Below, in pieces: positions 17,291 through 25,775 of a stretch of DNA of 64,000 nt. The notes below the pieces were generated by a model. It worked only from the letters and a program-made list of their open reading frames with translations. It was not told where the DNA came from and did not search any database. Origin of the DNA: Sinorhizobium fredii NGR234 (GTDB lineage: Bacteria; Pseudomonadota; Alphaproteobacteria; Rhizobiales; Rhizobiaceae). A program made the translations under genes and the position numbers. The stretch's first letter is position 1. The number at the start of each line of letters is the position of its first letter. The stretch is taken from NCBI RefSeq assembly GCF_000018545.1, contig NC_012586.1, forward strand, positions 1,612,001 through 1,676,000, written 5' to 3'.

Positions 17291-19093
17291 TTAGAGGTGC
17301 TGCTCGCGCGCACGCATCTCGGCGTAGGCAGCCTGTTCCTTCTCGTAGTAGGCCGGCGACGGGAAGTCCCACCAGCCGGTGGCGAACGGACCTGCCGCAT
17401 CGCGAGATACGATGACTTCAACCAGGGCCGGACCGCCGCATTCCAGCGCCGCCTTCAGGCTCTTTTCCAGGTCTTCGTCCTTCTCCACCTTCCACGCCTC
17501 CAGGCCGAAGGCGCGCGCCGAGGCCGCAATGTCGGCCGAGTAGGGCTGACCATTGCCGGCGTGACGGTTGAACTCCGATGCGATGTGGCGCCCCATGAAC
17601 TTGCGTTGACCGCCGCGGATCGACATATAGCCCTGGTTGTTCAGCACGAGGAACACCACGTTGATGCCGTTCATTGCCGCCGTGCCCATCTCCGGCAGGG
17701 ACATCATGAAGTCACCGTCGCCGACAATGGCGACGACCTGACGGTCGGGGCAAGCGAGCTTCGCGCCAAGTGCAGCCGGGACTGCCCAGCCCATCGGGGA
17801 ATAGGAACCCGAGGTAAGATGTGTGCGCGGTTCATAGACCGGGAAGCTCTGCTTGACCGAGCCTTGCGTGTTGCCGGACCCGACAACGACGATGCCATTG
17901 CGGTCCAGAACCTTGCGAAGGGCCATGAGCGGACGTTGGGAGGTGAAGGGCGTTTCGCGGCTGTTTTCACGCGGCTCGACCTGGGCGCGCCAGTCGGCCT
18001 TTGCCTTTTGAACGTCGGCAAGAAACGTCTCGCGACGTGACAGCATCTTCTTGGATTCGGCGTCGGAGATCATCGCCAGCAGCGCTTCCAGCGCGACCTT
18101 CGCATCCGAAACGATGCCGACTTCGGTCTCGTAGTTCTTGCCGATCTCGCGCGGATCAAGGTCGATGTGGATCAGCTTGGCCGAGGGGATCGAGAAAGAC
18201 ACGCCCTTGGCGTAGGACGACGCCGACCAATCGGTGAACCGGCAGCCGACAGAGACGACGACGTCGGCGGAAGCGGTGATCTTGTTGCCGCAGGTCGTGC
18301 CGGTCTGACCGACTGCGCCGATGAACAGCGCGTGATCTTCCGAGATCGCTCCCTTGCCGTTCCAGGTGATCGACACGGCCGCGCCGAGCTTTTCGGCAAG
18401 GCGGGTCAGCTCAGTCGAGGCGTTTGCGGTGATCGCGCCGCCACCTGCGACGATAACCGGACGCTCGGCGTTGAGCAGCACCTTGATCGCCGCCTCGATC
18501 GCCTTCGGGTCCGGATAAGCCACGCCAATCGGCAGGCGCTTCTCCAGCGGGTGAATGGTGACGTCTGCCGCCTCGACCTGCACATCCATCGGCACTTCGA
18601 CATGGACGGGGCCCGGACGGCCCGTCACCATCGCATTGAAGGCACGATGCATGATGCTCGGCAGGACCTGAACCGAGTTCGCTTGCCAGGCGCGCTTCGT
18701 CACCTGCTCGGTAATGCGTGGGAAGGCGTTGTCCTGCTGGCGCTCCAACTCCTGCATGGTGCCGTGACCGTGCATATAGGTTTGCGGCGAACCGGAAACA
18801 TAGAAGAGCGACGTGGAGTCGCAATAGGCCGTTGCGAGACCGATGATCGTGTTCGCGGCGCCCGGACCCACAGAGGTCGAGCAGGCCATCGGGCGTCCCG
18901 AGGCACGGAAGTAGCCATCCGCCATATGCACGGCGCTCTGCTCGTGCATGACCTGGATGAAGGGAATCTCAGAGCCCTCTTCAAGAAAGGCGTCAAATAG
19001 CGACCAGATGCCGTGGCCCGGAACACCGGCCACATACTCCACTCCGTATTCCTTTAACGCTTTCGCAACGACTTGACCGCCCGTGAGCTTCAT
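17291..19093 (-). CDS. Thiamine-pyrophosphate-dependent enzyme, acetolactate-synthase-like
   Basis: A 600-residue TPP enzyme with three domains: the pyrimidine-binding domain with catalytic Glu51 (VMHEQSAVHMADGY), a central Rossmann-like domain (residues about 190-330) and the PP-binding domain with the GDGDF motif at 458-462 and Asn-Asn at 485-486. It is acetolactate-synthase-like in order but has no small-subunit gene next to it. Comparable proteins include IolD, which hydrolyses a cyclic diketone, and decarboxylases of sugar acids. It heads the minus-strand operon; its promoter should lie in 19094-19467, where a TGACGCA direct repeat is found. Reaction not assignable from sequence. Confidence 0.9.
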   Translation of the reverse strand: MKLTGGQVVAKALKEYGVEYVAGVPGHGIWSLFDAFLEEGSEIPFIQVMHEQSAVHMADGYFRASGRPMACSTSVGPGAANTIIGLATAYCDSTSLFYVSGSPQTYMHGHGTMQELERQQDNAFPRITEQVTKRAWQANSVQVLPSIMHRAFNAMVTGRPGPVHVEVPMDVQVEAADVTIHPLEKRLPIGVAYPDPKAIEAAIKVLLNAERPVIVAGGGAITANASTELTRLAEKLGAAVSITWNGKGAISEDHALFIGAVGQTGTTCGNKITASADVVVSVGCRFTDWSASSYAKGVSFSIPSAKLIHIDLDPREIGKNYETEVGIVSDAKVALEALLAMISDAESKKMLSRRETFLADVQKAKADWRAQVEPRENSRETPFTSQRPLMALRKVLDRNGIVVVGSGNTQGSVKQSFPVYEPRTHLTSGSYSPMGWAVPAALGAKLACPDRQVVAIVGDGDFMMSLPEMGTAAMNGINVVFLVLNNQGYMSIRGGQRKFMGRHIASEFNRHAGNGQPYSADIAASARAFGLEAWKVEKDEDLEKSLKAALECGGPALVEVIVSRDAAGPFATGWWDFPSPAYYEKEQAAYAEMRAREQHL

Positions 19094-19467
19094 CTGATCA
19101 ACCCTCCTCGGTGTGTTCTTGACTGCGAGCCTTCATCAGCGTGGCTCTTCCGACCGTGGGGGAAACAGTCCGTCTTTCGGGTAAACCTTACAAGTTCGCA
19201 GCACACGATTAGCTGACGCAGACTGACGCAAGACCCGCTGAGGTCTGCATCACTCGCTTGGCGCCTTCCGCATGATAAACTTGGGTCAGTCCGAGCTCCT
19301 CGCGAGCCAGGGACCTGCATGCGCCTTGACGGCTGGCTCAAGAGGATTCGCAACTAGACGCACTGTGCGCGTATACTTGCGTGGCAAATCAGAGTCCCGC
19401 GCAATAGGCATTTTGTTCCTGCCGTGGCTTCCTTTGAGGAAAGTAGCCTTTGCAGGAGGAGTTCGCC
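19094..19467. other. Divergent intergenic region with a TGACGCA direct repeat
   Basis: No gene is visible in this 374-nt gap between the divergent TPP-enzyme and unknown-protein genes. It must hold promoters for both. The clearest element is TGACGCA at 19214-19220 repeated at 19224-19230, a 10-nt period (one helical turn), which also occurs upstream of the MFS gene. GCAGGAGGAG at 19452-19461 is the ribosome site of the plus-strand gene. Confidence 0.5.
19214..19230. promoter_or_regulatory. TGACGCA-N3-TGACGCA direct repeat, putative regulator site
   Basis: Two identical heptamers with a 10-nt period stand about 121-137 nt upstream of the TPP-enzyme start. The same arrangement, in the same orientation relative to the downstream minus-strand gene, is at 25908-25924. 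Repeats one helical turn apart suit a regulator that binds one DNA face. The XRE protein encoded at 20234-21058 is the nearest candidate; that link is a guess. Confidence 0.4.
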
Positions 19468-20157
19468 GTGGAGAACAAAATCAGAGATCTCGCGTTTGCC
19501 GACGAGTTCATTTACGCGAAGCTCGTCGAGACCGTTGTCGACTACGAGGTCGAGGACGCGATCGTCGTCAACCTCAGCCCGCGGTCGCTTGTAACGGGAG
19601 ATGAGCATCCGGCGATCGTTCCCGCCTGGAAATCCACCTGGCTGCGCGGCGGACGCATCAAGAGCGCCGAGCGGGTTGCGCTGCTGAAGGTGCAGCGTGC
19701 GACCAATCTTGGGGGAGCGATGTTCCGGGGCTGGGACTGGCTCGGCAACCGGATCCGCAGTTTTCCGAGGGACACTCCCCTCTTCATCTCTAAGCAGGAC
19801 GAGGTCGGCTCGGTCACGACGGACCCGCGTGTTTTCACGAACGAGCGCACGGACCACGAGGCGCCTCAGTCGTTCACGTTGAAGCTAAATCTCTGGTGGG
19901 CACCCGGCGACACGGACTGTTTCATTCATCATGAGCACCCATTCCTGGAGACGCATACGCAGATCCATGGCTCTGGCCGGATGCAGAAGTTCAAGCAACG
20001 GGACCCCTCCACCTTGTACGAGGACGTGGTGATGCCCGTCGGCTATTCGCATGATCCGTTCTGCAGGGTGACGGGAAAAAACGAATGGACTTACCCCTGG
20101 CACCGCTACTACGCCGACACCGACTCCGTCTGGTTGGCGGTGGAGTTGCATCCCTGA
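19468..20157 (+). CDS. Conserved-looking protein of unknown function with a His-rich motif
   Basis: A 229-residue cytoplasmic protein I do not recognise. The GTG start at 19468 is chosen because a strong AGGAGGAG lies 6-7 nt upstream. The most distinctive part is FIHHEHPFLETHTQIHG at about residues 148-164, four His and two Glu residues spaced as in a cupin-like metal site, flanked by beta-rich sequence with many aromatic residues (LNLWWAPGD, WTYPWHRYYAD). It has no signal peptide or membrane segment. It is divergent from the TPP enzyme and followed by an inverted repeat. Its position suggests a part in the same sugar pathway, perhaps as a metal-dependent isomerase or epimerase; this is inference. 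Confidence 0.8.
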   Translation: MENKIRDLAFADEFIYAKLVETVVDYEVEDAIVVNLSPRSLVTGDEHPAIVPAWKSTWLRGGRIKSAERVALLKVQRATNLGGAMFRGWDWLGNRIRSFPRDTPLFISKQDEVGSVTTDPRVFTNERTDHEAPQSFTLKLNLWWAPGDTDCFIHHEHPFLETHTQIHGSGRMQKFKQRDPSTLYEDVVMPVGYSHDPFCRVTGKNEWTYPWHRYYADTDSVWLAVELHP

Positions 20158-20210
20158 CGGACTCTACGGCGTCATGCGTCTCGTCAGAGCAATTCGAGGA
20201 AACAGGCAGG

Positions 20211-20234
20211 AAGCCCGGCCATGCGGTCGGGCTT
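20211..20234 (+). terminator. Hairpin downstream of the unknown His-rich protein gene
   Basis: AAGCCCG at 20211-20217 pairs perfectly with CGGGCTT at 20228-20234 around a 10-nt loop. It lies between the convergent ends of the 19468-20157 gene and the XRE gene. There is no long T run, so it may be a weak or bidirectional terminator. Confidence 0.4.
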
Positions 20235-21058
20235 CATCCCATCTGGATCATGTCGGACCCGTCACCCAGATATTGCAAGGCTTCGCGGGGTATGGACGGG
20301 TCGTTCCGATCCATCACGGTCAGGTTGTTGAGGTGTTCGCGCTTCAAAAGGCCCGGTCCACGGTAGTGGAGCGCCACTTTCGTGGAATAGGGCGACCTGA
20401 ACATGTTCGCGGCAATCCCGCTCGCGATGCCGAACATGAAGTTCTTGGAATTTCGCTTGACCTGAGCATAGACCCCGAAGGTCAGTTCGTTGCGCTGGAT
20501 TCCCTCAAAATCAGCCGTGAAGATGCGATCGGCGACGGGAAAACAGAAGCCGTAATATTTGAACACATACTCCGTTTTCTTTGGATCGTCGAAGCTCGGG
20601 AACCGCTCGACATAATAGTGCTGAAGGAACTCCTTGTTGCGATAGATGCAGAAGGCGGATCTCAGGACGAAGCCCTTATAGATGGAGGAAAACTGATACC
20701 TGTCATAGACACCCAGAATATCGCTATCGAGCGAGTTGTTCTCGACGATCATGTTCGACACGAAGCGTGAAAACTCCGGTAGCTGGCGGGCGGTGGACAT
20801 GGCATGGAAGAAATTGCCGTCGACCAGCGTGCGAAATTCGTCCGGATCCGAAAACAATATAGGGACGCTGAGGCCGAAATAGTTCGCGATCATCCTCAGA
20901 TTGGATGCGGAGGGGACGTGAGCGCCCGAAAGATATTTATTGAACTGCTGCCGATTGACGTTGATCTTTCGACAGACCGCCGCGATCGATCCATGCCCTT
21001 CGCAAAGGGTTCTGAGATTGGCCGCCAGAGCCGCTGCGTTTCCCCCGAACTGATCCAT
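20234..21058 (-). CDS. XRE-type transcriptional regulator with a large C-terminal sensing domain
   Basis: A 274-residue protein. The first 70 residues form a Cro/C1-type helix-turn-helix (SIAAVCRKINVNRQQFNKYL followed by GAHVPSASNLRMIANYFGLS). The remaining 200 residues are rich in Phe and Tyr (FSSIYKGFVLRSAFCIYRN; VFKYYGFCFPVADRIF) and presumably bind an effector; the family is frequent in rhizobia but has no characterised ligand known to me. Start at the ATG at 21058, closest to the conserved part; an in-frame start lies at 21094. Located between the unknown protein and the Gfo/Idh/MocA gene, from which it is divergent, so it is the likely local regulator of the carbohydrate block. Confidence 0.87.
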   Translation of the reverse strand: MDQFGGNAAALAANLRTLCEGHGSIAAVCRKINVNRQQFNKYLSGAHVPSASNLRMIANYFGLSVPILFSDPDEFRTLVDGNFFHAMSTARQLPEFSRFVSNMIVENNSLDSDILGVYDRYQFSSIYKGFVLRSAFCIYRNKEFLQHYYVERFPSFDDPKKTEYVFKYYGFCFPVADRIFTADFEGIQRNELTFGVYAQVKRNSKNFMFGIASGIAANMFRSPYSTKVALHYRGPGLLKREHLNNLTVMDRNDPSIPREALQYLGDGSDMIQMG

Positions 21059-21152
21059 CAGTCCACGTCCCCAAACTGAAGCAACGAGAAGCACACTCTA
21101 CTTCTTTTCGCGAAGGACATCAATGGGATGCGAAATTGCCGCATGAGCGGCC

Positions 21153-22205
21153 ATGCCTCACAGTGCGCCAAAAGCCGATATGCGAGGCGCCATGGTATTG
21201 CGACAGAACGCCGAGGAGGGATGGTCCGTTATGGGGACCGGGACGATCGCAACCGAGCACATGGTTGCGGCAATCCGTGCGATGGGGCATTCGCCGCTTT
21301 GGGTGGTGAGCAAAAGCCGAGCAGACGCCCTCCATTTCTCCAATGACTTGGGCATTCCCCAGGCGACGACAGATTTGGAACGGGTGCGGTCCGATCCGGC
21401 AGTCAAGTTCGCCTACATAAGCGCCAGCCTCAAGCGTCGGCCACATTACGTTCTCGCGGCGGCCGATGCCGGAAAGCACATCCTCTGCGATGGCCCGCTA
21501 TCGCAAGACAGCAGAACCGCAAAAAGACTCGTCAAGCACTGCGCGGACGGTGGAGTGCTGCTCGCAGTCAACCAGCCCCTTCGTGCCTCCGCCATTCACC
21601 AGACGATGCGACGGTTAATTCTCGAAGGAGAGATCGGGTTGATCCAGTCCCTATCAATCCTGCGTGGCGGTCCGTTTCAGCCCCCTCCAAATCGGAGGAG
21701 CGAGATGCCCCACAATGGCGGAAACGTTTATCTCGACGTCTGCGCCGAGGACATCGATCTCGCGCGCTTTCTTACCGGTGCTGAGCCGGTCGAGGCGATT
21801 GCCTTCGCAAAGGAATCGAACGGCTCGCCCAACCATCTCGCTTATACAATCCGCATGGAGAATGAGAGCCTTCTCCAAGCGCATGAGAGTTTTGGCACAG
21901 CCGATATCGAAAGCATGGTGGTGGCAGCCGGCACCGACGGCGTGCTGATTGCAAGCGGTACATTGAGCTCGCGCGGTTCCGGCGTTCTGGTGCGTCGGCT
22001 CGCTGGCCGCAACGAGCTCGTTCCCGTGCGTGAACGAGACCTGCACACCGCCACATTGGAAGAGTTTGTCGGCGCAGCGAGACTTGAAGCTTCCCCACTG
22101 GCGACTGGCATGGACAGTTTCGCGGCGCTGGTCGCCACCGAAGCAGTGGCTTCAGCAGCAAGAACGGGCCGAGCGACGGCGATCCGACCAAGTGCGAGCT
22201 CATGA
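21153..22205 (+). CDS. Gfo/Idh/MocA-family protein lacking the usual EKP lysine
   Basis: A 350-residue NAD(P)-binding protein with the N-terminal Rossmann motif SVMGTGTIATEHMVAAI, and the C-terminal beta-sheet domain containing GGNVYLDVCAEDIDLARFLTG, where family members have their substrate-binding helix (usually G-x-x-x-D-x-x-x-H). The conserved EKP tripeptide after HILC is replaced by DGP (HILCDGPLSQD), so the lysine generally needed for redox catalysis is missing. The start is uncertain, with ATGs at 21153, 21180 and 21192. The stop is 61 nt before the isomerase gene. Probably a sugar-processing enzyme or a pseudo-enzyme, possibly acting in elimination rather than oxidation. Confidence 0.85.
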   Translation: MPHSAPKADMRGAMVLRQNAEEGWSVMGTGTIATEHMVAAIRAMGHSPLWVVSKSRADALHFSNDLGIPQATTDLERVRSDPAVKFAYISASLKRRPHYVLAAADAGKHILCDGPLSQDSRTAKRLVKHCADGGVLLAVNQPLRASAIHQTMRRLILEGEIGLIQSLSILRGGPFQPPPNRRSEMPHNGGNVYLDVCAEDIDLARFLTGAEPVEAIAFAKESNGSPNHLAYTIRMENESLLQAHESFGTADIESMVVAAGTDGVLIASGTLSSRGSGVLVRRLAGRNELVPVRERDLHTATLEEFVGAARLEASPLATGMDSFAALVATEAVASAARTGRATAIRPSASS

Positions 22206-22266
22206 ACACACAACGCGCGGGCGTGTCGGTCCTACCCTGCCCGCAACTGCACATCTGGAAAGATTG

Positions 22267-23154
22267 ATGACCATGACCAAAACGAACCAGCTCCTGCTGC
22301 ACTCGCTCGTCGCAAGACATTCCACGCTGGCGATCGATCTCGACATCGCTGAAAAGGTCGGATTCGACGGGATAGAAGCTTCGGCGGCCAAGCTACGGGC
22401 ATTTCTGCAGGCAGGCTTTTCGGAGGCAGAGCTGGCGGAGCTGCTCCGGGGCGTGAACGTACCGGGAATGGGCTTCCTGATAGACATAGAGCGCCAGGGC
22501 GAAGCGAAGAAAGAGCTCTTGCAAGAAGCGGAGGAACTCTTTCGTCTCGCTTCCGTAGCGGGAGCCAAAGGGGTTCAGGTGCTGACTGGCCCCGTCAATG
22601 TCGAGGCGGTGCTGCGTCACGAAGCCGGCCACCCGGCGAATCTCTACAGCGGGTTGCTCGGCCGAACTCTGGAGGAGCAGATCGCCCTTACCGCGAGGAA
22701 TCTATCCGAGATCGCCGACCTCGCTCGTAGCTATGGGCTCCTCGTTTACCTCGAGGCGCTTTCCTGGACGCCGCTGAATACGATTGAAAAGCAACGGATG
22801 ATCATCGAGACCGCCGCCCGCGATAATATCCGAATGGTCATCGATTTCTGGCATTGCTTTACATCCGGAGATACGCCCGACGACATCGCCCGGCTCGACA
22901 AGGACATCATTTACGGCGTCCACGTATGCGACTCGTTGGCGTTTTCCGGCGGAGTTCCCGACGAAGTGGTCCTGAGAGACGTTCCGACAGGCGCCGGGGT
23001 GATCGACCTGAAGCTCTGGGCTGATGCAGTCAAAGCGACCGGTTACGACGGATGGTGGAGTTGCGAGCTCTTCTGCAGAAAACAGCAGCAGCAGAATAGC
23101 TACCAGGTGGCGCGCGAACTGCACGCCTTGATGTCGAATCTCGTCCTTCGCTGA
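22267..23154 (+). CDS. Xylose-isomerase-like TIM-barrel sugar isomerase/epimerase
   Basis: A 295-residue TIM-barrel protein of the AP-endonuclease-2/sugar isomerase family. The metal-site strands are visible: YLEALSWTPLN (Glu), MVIDFWHCFTSGD (Asp and His), GVHVCDSLAF (His) and WWSCELFCRK (Glu). These fit IolE/IolI/hydroxypyruvate-isomerase relatives. Start at the ATG at 22267 (GGAAAG upstream); a second ATG follows two codons later. It belongs to one transcript with the Gfo/Idh/MocA gene. In C-glycoside and 3-keto-sugar pathways, this fold and Gfo/Idh/MocA proteins cooperate in eliminations; whether so here is untested. Confidence 0.88.
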   Translation: MTMTKTNQLLLHSLVARHSTLAIDLDIAEKVGFDGIEASAAKLRAFLQAGFSEAELAELLRGVNVPGMGFLIDIERQGEAKKELLQEAEELFRLASVAGAKGVQVLTGPVNVEAVLRHEAGHPANLYSGLLGRTLEEQIALTARNLSEIADLARSYGLLVYLEALSWTPLNTIEKQRMIIETAARDNIRMVIDFWHCFTSGDTPDDIARLDKDIIYGVHVCDSLAFSGGVPDEVVLRDVPTGAGVIDLKLWADAVKATGYDGWWSCELFCRKQQQQNSYQVARELHALMSNLVLR

Positions 23155-23307
23155 TTTCCCTCGGGGTCACAGGCGATCCTTCGAGCCATCATTCGCAACT
23201 GATGGGACAATGTGCGTCACATTGCTTCCCGTATTTTAAGCGTGAGAAAGCGACCTCCGGCGCCCGTTGTCTTATCCTCGAGTGGTGTTCAGCGGAGGGA
23301 GGGGAAC

Positions 23308-23487
23308 TTGACGCTACATAGAATCACCGTGCTAGCCACGCCAGCCACCGTGGCAATCCTCGCAGCACTCTGCCTCTGGTGGTCAGGGCTGCTTGTGGGC
23401 CAGTTTTTTGCCGAGATCGCTTCCCTTTACGAGATTCAGGCCAGCCTAAAGAGAGACGCGGTGCTGACCATCCTGCAGGGAAACTAG
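23308..23487 (+). CDS. Possible small single-span membrane protein (TTG start)
   Basis: A 59-codon frame preceded by GGAGGGAGGGG, an exceptionally strong ribosome site 4-6 nt before a TTG. The product has one hydrophobic segment (about residues 8-30: VLATPATVAILAALCLWWSG) and a charged C-terminal end (EIQASLKRDAVLTILQGN). It follows the isomerase by 153 nt and precedes a strong hairpin. No homologue is recognised, and the start is a rare one, so coding is only a suggestion. Confidence 0.35.
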   Translation: MTLHRITVLATPATVAILAALCLWWSGLLVGQFFAEIASLYEIQASLKRDAVLTILQGN

Positions 23488-23536
23488 CTACGAGCTTGCC
23501 ACCCGCTGTACGTTACCAAAATTGCAAAGGGTGGCA

Positions 23537-23564
23537 GGCGGCGGTGGTTCTCCCCACCGCCGCC
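23537..23564 (+). terminator. Rho-independent terminator-like hairpin
   Basis: GGCGGCGGTGG (23537-23547) pairs perfectly with CCACCGCCGCC (23554-23564), an 11-bp stem with a 6-nt loop, followed by AACTTTTG. It ends the plus-strand sugar genes or the small frame before it. Confidence 0.6.
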
Positions 23565-23613
23565 AACTTTTGTATGGCTGCTCGTCCTCCGCAGTTAAAC
23601 GAGGCGCGGCTAA

Positions 23614-24423
23614 ATGTCTGAACGACGCTTGGATAGAAATATGATCCAAATCCCGCCCGTGTCCTTTCTACACCGTCTGGCCGACGAGGCTTCCAAGGAA
23701 ACGCTGCCGCGCTTTCGCACGACCCTCGCGGTCGAAGAGAAGTTCAAGCCTGGCTATCGTTTTGATCCGGTGACCTTGGCCGACAAGGAAGCCGAAAGAG
23801 TATTGCGCGAGCTGATTTCGTCCGAGTACCCCGACCACGCAATACTTGGTGAGGAGTTCGGTGAGACCGGGACCGGTCCGTGGAAATGGGTCATCGATCC
23901 GGTCGACGGCACGAGGCCCTTCATCTGCGGGATCCCTGTATGGGGAACATTGATCGGGCTGACGCTGGAAGGTCGCAGCGTCATGGGGATGATGAGCCAG
24001 CCCTTCACAAAGGAACGCTTCTGGGGAGATCAGGAAGGGGCTTGGGTGCAGGATTCGTCAGGCACCCGTCGCATGAAGACGAGATCAACGACAGATCTGT
24101 CGCGGGCGATCCTGCACACGAACTCTCCCGACCGTTACGGAGATTTTCCGGACGTCAACTTCGAACGCTTGCGGAACAGCGTCCAGATGACGCGCTATGG
24201 CGGCGAATGTTATGCCTTCGCCATGCTCGCATCCGGCCAGATCGACCTTTGCCTGGAACTGGCGTTGCAGCCCTACGACATCGTCGCTTTGATACCGATC
24301 ATCGAACGGGCGGGCGGCGTTGTGACGGGCTTAAACGGCGAGCGGCCCGAAGATGGCGGCCACGTCCTAGCATCTGCAAATGGACCGCTGCACGAGCGTG
24401 CGCTGAAAGCGTTGAATGGCTGA
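23614..24423 (+). CDS. Inositol-monophosphatase-family phosphatase (HisN-like)
   Basis: A 269-residue Mg-dependent phosphatase. The two metal motifs are complete: GEEFGETG and VIDPVDGTRPFICGIPVWGT, and the C-terminal Asp motif lies in LQPYDIVALIPIIERAGG. The G(T/I)PVWGTLIGL phrase is characteristic of the histidinol-phosphatase HisN branch of inositol monophosphatases. With no his operon here, and a HisD-fold enzyme also recruited nearby, it probably removes phosphate from a sugar or polyol intermediate. It starts about 50 nt after a terminator, so it may have its own promoter. Confidence 0.88.
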   Translation: MSERRLDRNMIQIPPVSFLHRLADEASKETLPRFRTTLAVEEKFKPGYRFDPVTLADKEAERVLRELISSEYPDHAILGEEFGETGTGPWKWVIDPVDGTRPFICGIPVWGTLIGLTLEGRSVMGMMSQPFTKERFWGDQEGAWVQDSSGTRRMKTRSTTDLSRAILHTNSPDRYGDFPDVNFERLRNSVQMTRYGGECYAFAMLASGQIDLCLELALQPYDIVALIPIIERAGGVVTGLNGERPEDGGHVLASANGPLHERALKALNG

Positions 24424-24542
24424 GCACAGACTTCGGTGCGCAGGCCGACCACTCCCTAGATCGATAGGCGACGAGTGGTCGCCCAGGTCGGCGACGCGCT
24501 ATCGCTCCCATGCTCTTCCTCGAGCAGCCGCAAGTGCGTCGA

Positions 24543-25775
24543 TCACGCGAAGCTTTCGCTTAATTGATCTTTCGCATGATATGCCTTGAGGCGACGATTC
24601 AAATAGAAGGTACCAGCGGAGATCAATCCAAACGCCAATGTGACGAGCCCGAGACTAAATGTCAGGCTCGAAACTTGCGCAACAAAACCTAGCAGAGCGG
24701 GTCCGAGGAGCAGGCCGCTATATCCCATCGTTGACACGATCGACATCGCTTTTCCGACTGCATGCGAACCGATTTTGCCCGCTGACGCGAAAACCGCGGG
24801 TATCATGTTCGCAACGCCAAAACCGCACAGCGCCAAGACGATCAGGCTGATTGCAACGCTATTCCCGACCAGCATTATCAAAAGCGACAACGCGCAAATG
24901 ATTCCTCCGAACCGTAGAACCTTCACGTGTCCTATTTGTCTGGTCACGGCGTCACCAAACAACCGCGCAATTGCCATGGCGGCTGCAAAGATAGCGAAAC
25001 CGTAAGCGCCAAGACTTTCGGACGCACCAAGGGTGCTGACCAAGTAGACAGCAGACCAGTCCATGATCCCGCCTTCAGCGAGGAAAGCCAAGAAGGCTAT
25101 AATGCCGAACATGAAAACGAGCATTTTCTGCGACGTGCTCAACTCGCGATTGGTATTAGAATCGGCGGTCTCTATGGCGCGCGACCTTTTACGAGTTCTG
25201 CTATAGGCGATCAATCTTGTTGAGATCGCCGTGAGAAGCACGATTACTCCGGCACCTCCTAGGCACTCGCGCAAATTGCCACCGTAGGAGGCGACTACAC
25301 CAACGAGAGAGGCGCCAATGATGTTGCCGATGCTAAACAAGGCGTGGAATGACGACATCAAGTGTCTGCCGGTACCTCGCTCTATTTCAGATGCCTCAAT
25401 GTTCATCGACACGTCGAGCGTTCCGAAACCCGCTCCGGCAACAAACACGAGCGCCCCCAACGGCAGCAGACTGTCCACGAACGGGACGATCAATATGGCG
25501 AGGCCAAATACCATGCTTCCACCGAGGCTCAGCAAATAGCTGCTGCTAAACCGGCTACTCAGTCGGCCAACATTCGCCATCAATACGATCGCCCCAAGGG
25601 CAAAACACAATAGCAGAGTTCCGAGTTGCCCCTTGTCGAGTCCCACCTTTGCGGAAAGCAGCGGCAGGCTCGATGCCCACGATCCAATTCCAACGCCGCC
25701 TGCTAGAAAGAACAGGCTGCAACCCACTCTCTTCGAGCCGCGAATGTTGTCGACGAAAATTCGAACTTTAGCCAT
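24543..25775 (-). CDS. MFS transporter, YbjJ-like
   Basis: A 410-residue inner-membrane protein with about twelve membrane helices. The segments SLFFLAGGVGIGSWASSLPL, the loop GTLDVSMNIEASEIERGTG and GEGGIMDWSAVYL-type sequence (AEGGIMDWSAVYLVSTLG) match the YbjJ/FucP-like group of the major facilitator superfamily. Start at the ATG at 25775 (MAKVRIF); the longer in-frame extension is Arg/Cys-rich and unlike protein. The gene is less GC-rich than its surroundings, hinting at acquisition. It shares the TGACGCA direct repeat with the TPP-enzyme operon, so the two may be co-regulated. Substrate unknown. Confidence 0.87.
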   Translation of the reverse strand: MAKVRIFVDNIRGSKRVGCSLFFLAGGVGIGSWASSLPLLSAKVGLDKGQLGTLLLCFALGAIVLMANVGRLSSRFSSSYLLSLGGSMVFGLAILIVPFVDSLLPLGALVFVAGAGFGTLDVSMNIEASEIERGTGRHLMSSFHALFSIGNIIGASLVGVVASYGGNLRECLGGAGVIVLLTAISTRLIAYSRTRKRSRAIETADSNTNRELSTSQKMLVFMFGIIAFLAFLAEGGIMDWSAVYLVSTLGASESLGAYGFAIFAAAMAIARLFGDAVTRQIGHVKVLRFGGIICALSLLIMLVGNSVAISLIVLALCGFGVANMIPAVFASAGKIGSHAVGKAMSIVSTMGYSGLLLGPALLGFVAQVSSLTFSLGLVTLAFGLISAGTFYLNRRLKAYHAKDQLSESFA

